A DNA stretch of 64,000 nucleotides from Candidatus Korobacter versatilis (GTDB lineage Bacteria; Acidobacteriota; Terriglobia; Terriglobales; Acidobacteriaceae): assembly GCA_016185395.1 (NCBI GenBank), contig JACPNR010000009.1:231843-295842 (forward strand), read 5' to 3'. Positions 16,835 to 24,114 of the stretch are shown here, piece by piece. Positions within the stretch are counted from its first letter, which is position 1, and each line of letters begins with the position of its first letter. The translations under genes were made by a program, and so were the position numbers. Under the pieces are notes generated by a model that did not search any database, was not told the DNA's origin, and worked only from the letters and a program-made list of their open reading frames with translations.

Positions 16835-17806
16835 CTACTGGTCGATATCGAACGTGTCGAGGATGCGGTTGTCGCGATCGATCAGCATCACGCGCCGCAT
16901 GTACACCACGCGCTGCAGGTCGCTGGGCAAGCGCGGCAACTGGCTCTCGCACACTTCCGGCAGGTAGAGGACGTTGCGTTCGAGCGATGGCGGCAACGTG
17001 CTGCCGCGCTGGAGCTGGCGATCGACGCCCGCAGGCAGCTGGTCGCGCCGCGCCATGCCCGGGGAGATGTCGGCCGCCTGGTCCTCGTAGCAATTGCGTA
17101 CGCTGCTGCGATCGCGGTTGGTGAAGGCGCGCAGCGAAGCCGCGTCGCGCTGGTCGTATCCGCCTGCGTTGCGGCTGGCGATGGAACCTTGCGCGCCGTT
17201 CCCGACCACGGCGTCTTGCGCGGTGTTCCAGTTGAGGATGGCCTCGGACTCGATGGTTGCGTTCTTCTTGCCAGTGGCCACTGCAACGCCGGTCCCGGCA
17301 GCCGCGCCCGCCCCGGCGCCGATGGCCGCGCCGCGCCCGCCGCCGGCGATGCCGCCGATGATGGCGCCCAACGCCGCGCCTCCGCCGATCTTGGTCACAT
17401 TGCTCTTCGTATGCGACTCGCCCTTGATCACGTAGCGCTCGGTGCTGACGGCGGTCGTTTGATTGCCGGATCCGATGGAGGTGAGCTCGAGCGTGAGCGA
17501 GCCGGGATCGCTGAGGCGTCCGGACTTGTACACCGAGACCACGCGGCCAACGACGTCTGACCCTTTGGGCAGCACTTCGCGGCCTTCGACGACCACGGGG
17601 TATTCGAGCGAGCCGCGGAATTCCTGGCCTTGCTGGGAAGTGTCGCTGCTCAGGCTGTCCGTCATGCGGACGCTGATCTGCGTGCCCGAGGGGATGGCGA
17701 TGCGCGAGCGGCGCTGCGCCTGCGCGATGAACGGAAGAGTGAGAACAAGAACCAGGATGGCAAGCTTGCGGTCGAGCGTCATCTTTCGAGACACATTCCA
17801 GGACAT
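16835..17806 (-). CDS. Secreted glycine-zipper protein, unknown function
   Basis: A 323-aa exported protein. The N-terminal signal peptide has the hydrophobic stretch LAILVLVLTLPFIAQAQ. Residues about 30-135 form a beta-rich domain (GTQISVRMTDSL, LPKGSDVVGRVV) resembling TrbI/conjugal-type barrels. The glycine-zipper block at about 143-175 (GGGAALGAIIGGIAGG) is a membrane-inserting motif. The C-terminal part (about 240-323) contains PGMARRDQLPAGVDRQL and LPPSLERN repeats ending in RVVYMRRVMLIDRDNRILD, a Pro-Gly arrangement I associate with periplasmic proteins of this group. A second Met at residue 9 (17,782) could be the true start. Confidence 0.75.
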   Translation of the reverse strand: MSWNVSRKMTLDRKLAILVLVLTLPFIAQAQRRSRIAIPSGTQISVRMTDSLSSDTSQQGQEFRGSLEYPVVVEGREVLPKGSDVVGRVVSVYKSGRLSDPGSLTLELTSIGSGNQTTAVSTERYVIKGESHTKSNVTKIGGGAALGAIIGGIAGGGRGAAIGAGAGAAAGTGVAVATGKKNATIESEAILNWNTAQDAVVGNGAQGSIASRNAGGYDQRDAASLRAFTNRDRSSVRNCYEDQAADISPGMARRDQLPAGVDRQLQRGSTLPPSLERNVLYLPEVCESQLPRLPSDLQRVVYMRRVMLIDRDNRILDTFDIDQ

Positions 17807-17902
17807 GGGGGAGAAGCCTTTCGAGTAAGGTCGCTAGCGCAACGGCCGAGCAGGCGAATCGTACTCCGCGGCGCAAGCTGAGTACAAGCGGGATGTGGGC
17901 GT

Positions 17903-19327
17903 TTAATCGGCGCCGGTGCGGACGCCGGCGTCCTCGATGAACACGAAGTACGACGTGGCCCACAACTGGGTGGGGATGCTGCCGCGCGGCCGCGCGGTGA
18001 GGATGACGTTGTAGTCGTCCGTCATGGGCAGCGCGTCGAGCTGTGCCGATCTTCCTCCCGGCTGGGCGGGCTGGACGAGCGCGAGGTAATGCAGGAACTC
18101 GTAGACGTCGGGCGCGCCGGAGTATCCCGGTGCGACGAAGGTAAGCTCCGTCTCCTGGCCCGCGAAGTGCCACGACAACGAAGCGGCCAGTTCGACCGCT
18201 GATTCGTACGCCTCGGCAGGCACCGAGCCCGCCGCGGGATTATCAAAGATGATGCGCAGTTTGCGTTCGTCTTCGCGCGTGAACTCGCGCACCTTGAGCG
18301 ACATGGACTTCGCCGTCGCCTTCCAGTCCACGTGCCGCGCGGAATCCTCGGGGAGATACTCGCGGATGCGGTAGAGATCGTTGCCGCGTCCGCGGACGAA
18401 TGCCTCGAACTCGCCGCGGATCATGGGGAGCACTTCGAAGAGCTCGTCGGTCTGGTCCACGCGCGGATAGACCACGATCTTCTCGCGCATGGCGATGCGC
18501 CGCGTCTTCTCGAGAAAAGAGAACGGGAAGCGCGTGCGGACGCCAAGCTCATCCTGCTGATACTCCCCGCGCTTGGGGAACATGAGCTCCACGTCGGCGG
18601 CGAGCGAGCCTCCGCCGGGGATGTAAGGAAAGTAAACGGCGTCATCGAATATCTGCGGCTCCTCCGGCCGCAGCGATTCCGCGTAGAGCGAGACATCCGG
18701 CACGCGCATCCACTGGCGCTCGGGCGGCCGCTTGGGCGGGAAAGCGAACACAGACTTACGCCAGCGCAAGCGGCGCTCGCCGCGCTTGGCCCTCTTCCCC
18801 GTGAGCACGATGGAGAACGAGGGAAAGAAGCGCCGCAGGTTGTGTAGCGTGAAGCGCGCCATCACCTTGCGCTGCGCGAAGACGTGCAGCGGCAGCGCGA
18901 GGTCAAGGTCGAGCCCGCGAAGCACACTGGCCGAGGCCACGCCCGAAACCAGAACGGCCGCGAGCATGGCGGAGACGACGATGAAGAGAAGGTTGTTGCC
19001 GGTGTTCAGTGCCGCAACGGCGATGACGAGGATGATGCCGAGGTAGAACACGCCTTCGCGCGTGACGTCGTAATCGAAAGCGTCGCGAACGCGGCTGACG
19101 ACGACGCGCCGGAACAGGTAGGGCACGACCGTGAGTCCCACGAACCCGGCCATGAGGAGCGCGGAGGAAGCCAAGAGCGCTGAGACCCAGAGATGGCCCT
19201 GCTCGCGGAAGATGGTGGAAAAGACCGCCGCCATGAAGGCGAACGAGAGCCCGGCGAGTGCGACAAAGAAGCGCACCCAGGCGGCGCGGTCGATACGCGC
19301 GAGTTGCGTCTTGAGCAGCGACCACAT
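17903..19327 (-). CDS. DUF58 domain-containing membrane protein
   Basis: A 474-aa protein with membrane helices near 15-40, 45-66 and 95-140 followed by a cytosolic DUF58 region containing the family signature DSARHVDWKATAKS and LKVREFTREDE near 325-350. DUF58 proteins usually sit in an operon with a MoxR AAA+ ATPase and a transglutaminase or VWA protein, and contribute to envelope or cofactor-insertion processes. Neither partner is present here, so this copy is isolated. The C-terminus has a VWA-like Rossmann arrangement (LRIIFDNPAA) without a convincing full MIDAS motif. Confidence 0.85.
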   Translation of the reverse strand: MWSLLKTQLARIDRAAWVRFFVALAGLSFAFMAAVFSTIFREQGHLWVSALLASSALLMAGFVGLTVVPYLFRRVVVSRVRDAFDYDVTREGVFYLGIILVIAVAALNTGNNLLFIVVSAMLAAVLVSGVASASVLRGLDLDLALPLHVFAQRKVMARFTLHNLRRFFPSFSIVLTGKRAKRGERRLRWRKSVFAFPPKRPPERQWMRVPDVSLYAESLRPEEPQIFDDAVYFPYIPGGGSLAADVELMFPKRGEYQQDELGVRTRFPFSFLEKTRRIAMREKIVVYPRVDQTDELFEVLPMIRGEFEAFVRGRGNDLYRIREYLPEDSARHVDWKATAKSMSLKVREFTREDERKLRIIFDNPAAGSVPAEAYESAVELAASLSWHFAGQETELTFVAPGYSGAPDVYEFLHYLALVQPAQPGGRSAQLDALPMTDDYNVILTARPRGSIPTQLWATSYFVFIEDAGVRTGAD

Positions 19328-19383
19328 GGCAGGGTTCCAAGTGTTGAAGCGCAGCCTAGCATAGCGCGGCGTCGGTCAACGGG

Positions 19384-19674
19384 TTACGAGGAAGGTGGTT
19401 GGGGAGTATCACTGGGCTTGCCGCCGGGCTTCCGGTGTATCCAGCCTTCCGCCCGGTGCTTGGCATGCTCGATCAGGCTGTGCAGTTTGGGAAAGCGTTC
19501 GCCGACGCGCCGCAAGAGGTGGTGCGCCCACACGTATTCGCTGGAGAGGATGACGAGCCCGATGAGCAGAAAGAGGATGCCCTGCAGCACGGGCAGGAAC
19601 AGTCCGACGATGCCGAGCAGGATGAAGGCCCACCCCACCACCAGGACGAGAGCGCGCTTGAGGGGCTGCTTCAC
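19384..19674 (-). CDS. Small PGPGW-type two-helix membrane protein
   Basis: A 96-aa protein beginning VKQPLKRALVLVVGWAF and containing two closely spaced hydrophobic helices (about 8-27 and 30-46) joined by GLFLPVLQG, the pattern of PGPGW-family transmembrane proteins. A charged amphipathic tail follows. I set the start at a GTG (19,674) whose bases overlap the dedA stop as GTGA, implying translational coupling. Longer frames upstream are dedA shadows. Function is unknown; its position after dedA suggests a membrane-associated accessory role. Confidence 0.78.
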   Translation of the reverse strand: MKQPLKRALVLVVGWAFILLGIVGLFLPVLQGILFLLIGLVILSSEYVWAHHLLRRVGERFPKLHSLIEHAKHRAEGWIHRKPGGKPSDTPQPPSS

Positions 19675-20327
19675 CGCGAGTGAGGCGAGGATACCACCCG
19701 GCCCGCGCGGCGCCGTTCGCGGCGAGCGCGCCGAATGCTGCGGCGACGAAGAAATGTGACTACTCCCAGCAGAAAAGCCGCAAGGAGCAGAAGCTGCGCG
19801 CCTTTGAGGTAATGCACCAGGCGTCCCCACTGGCTGCCGAAGAAATATCCGAGGGTCGCGATGGTCGTCACCCAGACGGTGGCCCCGAGGAAGTTGAAGA
19901 GCACAAAGCGCTTCCACGGCATCCGCAGCACGCCGGCCATGGGGCCGGCGATGATGCGGAGGCCGAAGAGGAAACGCGCAAAGAAGATCCCGACCGCGCC
20001 GTAGCGGTCGAAGAGGCGCTCGCCGCGCGTGATGGTCCGCTGGCGGATGTGGAAGAAGCGCTGGTAGCGCAGCAGCAGCGGACGTCCGCCGCGGTATCCG
20101 ACGATGTAGCCGAGATTGTCGCCGATGGTGCAGGCGATGATGCCGAACAGGATGATGTAGCCAAGGTGCAGCTCGCGCTCGCTGTAGGCGAGGAAGCTGG
20201 CGAAGAGCAACGTGGTCTCACCGGGCACGGGGAGCCCGGCATTCTCGAGCAGCAGGACAACGACCAGCGTCCAGTATCCATACTGGTCGAAGAACTGGCG
20301 CAGGAGATCGAAGAGCTGTTCAACCAT
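19671..20327 (-). CDS. DedA-family membrane protein
   Basis: A 218-aa polytopic protein of the DedA/SNARE-associated (VTT) family, implicated in lipid-carrier (undecaprenyl phosphate/phosphatidylethanolamine) flipping and proton-motive-force homeostasis. Diagnostic motifs are ENAGLPVPGETTLLFAS (membrane-embedded acidic residues) near 28-44 and FFARFLFGLRIIAGPMAG near 103-120. The latter contains the arginines required in E. coli YqjA/YghB. Its start overlaps the last 8 nt of the upstream alpha/beta hydrolase gene, and its stop overlaps the PGPGW gene start, so the three genes form a compact operon. Confidence 0.92.
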   Translation of the reverse strand: MVEQLFDLLRQFFDQYGYWTLVVVLLLENAGLPVPGETTLLFASFLAYSERELHLGYIILFGIIACTIGDNLGYIVGYRGGRPLLLRYQRFFHIRQRTITRGERLFDRYGAVGIFFARFLFGLRIIAGPMAGVLRMPWKRFVLFNFLGATVWVTTIATLGYFFGSQWGRLVHYLKGAQLLLLAAFLLGVVTFLRRRSIRRARRERRRAGRVVSSPHSR

Positions 20328-21219
20328 GTTGGGTACGTTCCTGGGCCGGCTGCGCGTCCTGCTGAAGGAACGCCATTACAACACGGTTGAACTCCTCCGG
20401 CGACTCTTCGTAAGGAAGATGTCCCACGCCCGGCAGGACGACGAGTCGCGCCCGCGGCAGGCGCCTCTCCACTTCATACGCCGAGTCCACGTAGACGGCG
20501 CTGTCTTCCCTGCCCCACAGGAGCAGCGTCTCGAGCTCGCGGAGTTTCTCCAACTCTTGCGGATAGGCGCGCAAGTCTGCCCCCCAGCAGCGCAGGATGC
20601 GGTGCGCGTGCTCCATGGTGCCGCCGATCGCGAGCGGACGCGTGTAGCCATCGAGCGTGCCCGGCGCGATGCGGCTGTGGTCGGCGTACTGGCGGCGCAG
20701 CCAGTAGCCCTGCGTCCAGGCGAAATTCCTTACCGCCCAGGGCAGCGCCCGTCCGATGGAGCCGGCCAGCAGCGGAACCAGCCAGCGCCCGCGCGCCGAC
20801 CAGGGATTCACCGCGTCCACCAGGATGAGCCTGCGGATGCGGCGGCCGCCCTGCTCGCGGTCGAGCGCCGCGGCAAACACCGCGACGGCGCCGCCGTGGG
20901 ACGTCCCCAGCAGGTCGGCGTTGCGCAGGCCGAGCGCGTCCATGAATGCGAGCAGGCGGGTCGCGCTGGCGCGCAGGCTGCAATCGAGTTCGGGAACGCG
21001 CGCAGAGAAGCCAGTGCCGAGCGAGTCCGGGGCGTAGAGTGTGGCGGCACCGCCGAGCACCGCGTAGTTGAAGCGCCAGGAGAACGAGTAGCCGAGCAAT
21101 CCGTGGACGAGCACGAGCGGCGGCCCGGCGCCGCAGGTGAGGTAACGCTGGCGATGTCCCGCGAGGTCGAGCCAACGCTCGTCTACTCCGGCGATCGGCG
21201 GTGGCATGGGGGCGGGCAT
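20320..21219 (-). CDS. Alpha/beta hydrolase
   Basis: A 299-aa serine hydrolase. The oxyanion-hole strand LVLVHGLLGYSFSW is at about 36-49, the nucleophile elbow GTSHGGAV near 111-118, the acid in LLWGREDSAVY near 236, and the His in LPGVGHLPYEESPE near 267. This arrangement fits the epoxide hydrolase/lipase-like subgroup with an inserted cap (about 135-210). The substrate is unknown. It is the first gene of a probable operon with DedA and PGPGW. A TACACT hexamer (21,226-21,231, minus strand) ends 6 nt before the ATG, suggesting a leaderless transcript. Confidence 0.88.
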   Translation of the reverse strand: MPAPMPPPIAGVDERWLDLAGHRQRYLTCGAGPPLVLVHGLLGYSFSWRFNYAVLGGAATLYAPDSLGTGFSARVPELDCSLRASATRLLAFMDALGLRNADLLGTSHGGAVAVFAAALDREQGGRRIRRLILVDAVNPWSARGRWLVPLLAGSIGRALPWAVRNFAWTQGYWLRRQYADHSRIAPGTLDGYTRPLAIGGTMEHAHRILRCWGADLRAYPQELEKLRELETLLLWGREDSAVYVDSAYEVERRLPRARLVVLPGVGHLPYEESPEEFNRVVMAFLQQDAQPAQERTQHG

Positions 21220-21225
21220 TCTTAC

Positions 21226-21231
21226 AGTGTA
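21226..21231 (-). promoter_or_regulatory. Putative -10 element before the hydrolase-dedA operon
   Basis: The minus-strand hexamer TACACT sits 6 nt upstream of the ATG. A transcript starting 6-7 nt downstream of it would be essentially leaderless. No good -35 is apparent. Confidence 0.4.
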
Positions 21232-21239
21232 GATATTCC

Positions 21240-21267
21240 GGCCTACAGAGTGTGGCCTACAGATTGT
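21240..21267 (+). repeat. Two tandem 14-bp units GGCCTACAGAGTGT
   Basis: GGCCTACAGAGTGT is followed directly by GGCCTACAGATTGT, one mismatch in 14. It lies in the 158-bp gap between the hydrolase start and the hybrid kinase stop. Confidence 0.7.
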
Positions 21268-21345
21268 GGGATGGGAATGTACAACCGAATGCAGCCCGGC
21301 AGCGTCGAATACTAGTAGATATCGCCTCTGTCGCTTCTGTTACGA

Positions 21346-21374
21346 GGGGACCCGCCTGGGCCCCCTCTTTTTAT
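21346..21374 (+). terminator. Plus-strand terminator hairpin with no annotated upstream gene
   Basis: GGGG-A-CCC, a GCCT loop, then GGG-CCCC(C) form a stem followed on the plus strand by TCTTTTTATT. The flanking genes are both on the minus strand, so this terminator would end an unannotated plus-strand RNA from the upstream gap. The minus-strand reading has no U-tract. Confidence 0.55.
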
Positions 21375-21376
21375 TG

Positions 21377-23920
21377 TTAGGTGCTCGAGCCGCCGGACCA
21401 TGCCGCGGATGAGGGGATGATGCGTCCCTCGAGCACCTCGCGCACGCGCCGCTGCAGTCCTGCCGGGCTGAACGGCTTTTCGAGGAAGCCGACGCCGGAG
21501 CGGATGTCCGTCTCTTGCAGCACCTGCTCGGTGTATCCGGAGATGTAGAGCACCTTCATGCCGGGCCGTTTGCCGGCGATCTTCTGGACCAGGTCGCGCC
21601 CGCTCATGCCGGGCATCACCACGTCGGTGATCAGCAACTGGATGACGCCGTCGTACTCGATGCAGATGCGCTCGGCTTCCTGCCCGTTCTCGGCGAGCAG
21701 CACCTTGTAGCCGGAAGTCACCAGGATGCGGTTGGCCAACTGCCGCACGACTTCTTCATCCTCCACCAGCAGGATGGTCTCGAAGCCCACGCGGCGCGTG
21801 CCGCTCTCATTCGGGTCGCCTTCGCTGAGCGCCTGGTCCACGCGCGGGAAATAGATACGGAAGGTGGTGCCTTGCGCGATGCCGCTCTCGACGGCGATGT
21901 ATCCGTCGCTCTGCTTCACGATGCCGTAGACGGTGGAGAGTCCGAGGCCGGTGCCGCGTCCCACCTCCTTGGTGGTGAAGAACGGTTCGAAGATGTGGCG
22001 CTGCGTCTCCTCGTCCATGCCATGGCCGGCGTCGACGACCTCGAGCAGGACGTAGCGTCCGGGGCGCAGGCCGATGTGCTCGCGCGCGAAGGCGTCGTCG
22101 AGCACGGCGTTGCTGGTGCGGAAGGTCAGCTTGCCGCCCCCGGGCATGGCGTCACGCGCGTTCACCGCCAGGTTCAGGATGACTTGCTCGATCTGGCTGG
22201 GGTCGGCGCGCACGGTACCGAGATCGGCGGCGAACTGGTTCACGATCTCGATGTTCTCGCCGATGACGCGGCGCAGCATGTTCTGCACGCTGGCCACGAT
22301 GTTGTTCACGTTGATGTTGCGCGGCTGCAGGACCTGGCGGCGGCTGAACGCCAGCAACTGGCGCGTGAGCGTGGCGGCCTTCTCCGCCGCTTTCTCGATC
22401 TGGCCGACCTCGCGCGCGAGCTGCTCATCTTCTTTCACGCGGTCCATCACCAGGCAGCTGTACCCCTTGATCACGGTGAGCAGGTTGTTGAAGTCGTGCG
22501 CGATGCCGCCGGCGAGCGTTCCCACCGCTTCCATCTTCTGCGACTGGCGCAACTGCTCCTCCAGCTTCTGGCGCTCCGTCAGGTCCTGGCTGAGGACCAG
22601 CATGGCCGGGCGTCCAGCGAAATCGAGCGGCTCGGCATGGATTTCGACGCTGACGAGCGCTCCGTCTTTGCAGCGATGCTTCCACACTCCGAACTCGCGG
22701 ATGCCGGCTTCGTCGGCGAGATTATCGAGCAGCTTGGGGACTTCATCCGGCGGCCGTATCTGGGTGAGCCGCATGCTGAGGAACTCCTCGCGCGCGTAGC
22801 CGTAGCGCCGGACGGCCGCGTCGTTGACCTCGAGGAACTTGAGCGTCTCGAGGTCGACCACCCACATCGGATGCGGGTTCGCCGCGAACAGCAGGCGGAA
22901 GCGGCTCTCCGTCTCGCGCAGCGCGAGCACGGCCTTTTGTTGGCGCGACTGGCTCACCGCCAGGCGCGCGCTGTACACCGCGAACGAAAAGAACATCAGC
23001 AGCGATGCGAGGACGGTCTGCTCCTTGAGGATGCGCGTCGACAGAAAGAGGACCGTCAGCGGGATGAGCGTGGGCAGCAGGTGGATGCTGATGGCCTGCC
23101 GCGACGAAGCCAATCGCTCGATGACCGGCTCGGGCTCGCTCTGCCGCCACGTCACCGCCAAGGCGGTGATGAGGAAGAACGGCAGGCTCCACGCGACCGT
23201 GCTCCAGTGGCCGCCCTCGGCCTGATCGCGCAAGCGAATGAAGTTCGCGAACGCGGAACACACCGAATACAGCAGCATGAATGCCGAGAGCCGGGTGAAC
23301 AACTGGCGTACCTGGCGCGAGCGGCTCAGCGTGGCGCGCAGCAGGCAGCCGATAATGAGGAATCCGTTTCGCGAGTTGAAGAGCACGGACAGGCGGCGCG
23401 TGGCGGCTTCTTGCTCCGTCTCGACGCGCGCCGGAAAGTAAAAGAAATACATGTAGGCCGCGAACAGGACGATGCCGAACTGCACCAGGTCGAGCGTGCG
23501 CTGCCAGTCGATGCGCCGCCGCTCCGGCTCGGTCTCGAGCAGCAGCGTGAGCGCGAGCGGCGTGAAGGAGAAAAAGAAAATAACGTGGGTGGGAAGCTGG
23601 CTGGCCGAAGGGGTGTCAAAAATGTCGTACCAGGTCCAGATACCCTGGGCGATCGCCCAGCATCCCAGCGCTCCTCCGACCAGCGTCCAGAATTGCCGCG
23701 CGAAGCCCCGCGCGTAGCGCGCTGCCAACACGCAAGCGACCGCGCCCACGGCGGCCCCCAGCAACTGCACCAGGTCAGAGGCCACGACGCGGCTGTGCTC
23801 ATTGTGAACCGTGAGGACCAGCAAGACGTGCAGCCACAGCACCACGAAAGCGCTGGCCATCAGAGCCCGGGATGTACTGCGAGGCACCACAAAAAAGGGG
23901 CTGGCGGAGTCTATGAACAT
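21377..23920 (-). CDS. Hybrid sensor histidine kinase/response regulator with PAS domain
   Basis: An 847-aa inner-membrane sensor. The N-terminal half has about nine hydrophobic helices (20-330) forming an integral-membrane sensing domain, then a short linker and a PAS domain (about 345-460) containing FRLLFAANPHPMWVVD. The H-box GGIAHDFNNLLTVIKGY lies near 470-486; its AHDFNN form places it in the HisKA group that uses intramolecular receivers. The ATPase boxes are NLAVNARDAMP, DAGHGMD and GTGLGLSTVYGI. A C-terminal receiver (about 720-840) has the phosphoacceptor in LLITDVVMPGMSG and Lys in FLEKPF. No output domain is fused, so signalling probably goes through an Hpt protein elsewhere. Confidence 0.93.
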   Translation of the reverse strand: MFIDSASPFFVVPRSTSRALMASAFVVLWLHVLLVLTVHNEHSRVVASDLVQLLGAAVGAVACVLAARYARGFARQFWTLVGGALGCWAIAQGIWTWYDIFDTPSASQLPTHVIFFFSFTPLALTLLLETEPERRRIDWQRTLDLVQFGIVLFAAYMYFFYFPARVETEQEAATRRLSVLFNSRNGFLIIGCLLRATLSRSRQVRQLFTRLSAFMLLYSVCSAFANFIRLRDQAEGGHWSTVAWSLPFFLITALAVTWRQSEPEPVIERLASSRQAISIHLLPTLIPLTVLFLSTRILKEQTVLASLLMFFSFAVYSARLAVSQSRQQKAVLALRETESRFRLLFAANPHPMWVVDLETLKFLEVNDAAVRRYGYAREEFLSMRLTQIRPPDEVPKLLDNLADEAGIREFGVWKHRCKDGALVSVEIHAEPLDFAGRPAMLVLSQDLTERQKLEEQLRQSQKMEAVGTLAGGIAHDFNNLLTVIKGYSCLVMDRVKEDEQLAREVGQIEKAAEKAATLTRQLLAFSRRQVLQPRNINVNNIVASVQNMLRRVIGENIEIVNQFAADLGTVRADPSQIEQVILNLAVNARDAMPGGGKLTFRTSNAVLDDAFAREHIGLRPGRYVLLEVVDAGHGMDEETQRHIFEPFFTTKEVGRGTGLGLSTVYGIVKQSDGYIAVESGIAQGTTFRIYFPRVDQALSEGDPNESGTRRVGFETILLVEDEEVVRQLANRILVTSGYKVLLAENGQEAERICIEYDGVIQLLITDVVMPGMSGRDLVQKIAGKRPGMKVLYISGYTEQVLQETDIRSGVGFLEKPFSPAGLQRRVREVLEGRIIPSSAAWSGGSST

Positions 23921-24067
23921 TGCGCGACAGGGTCAAACGAAATGTCGCGCCGCCGTCCTCTAGTCATCAAGAGGTGGAAATCCTGCCTGCAGCAACGCTA
24001 CCGTCCCTATATATGTGAAAGTAGAGTAGATATATTGTTTTTGGTATCCTTGGCCGGATTCCCGCGA

Positions 24068-24073
24068 TATAAT
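24068..24073 (+). promoter_or_regulatory. Putative -10 hexamer TATAAT upstream of the PDZ-kinase gene
   Basis: A perfect TATAAT lies in an AT-rich divergent intergenic region, about 40 nt before the likely start codon. The best -35 candidate, TTGGTA at 24,041-24,046, is 21 nt upstream, which is longer than ideal, so the promoter call is tentative. Confidence 0.4.
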
Positions 24074-24114
24074 CCTCTATCCTCTGGGTTCAAAAGGGTT
24101 TGCAGGGTAAACGT

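Noticed and set aside
21346..21365. Terminator for the hybrid kinase gene on the minus strand
   Set aside because: The minus-strand sequence after the hairpin is TCGTAACAG with no U-tract; the tail is only on the plus strand.
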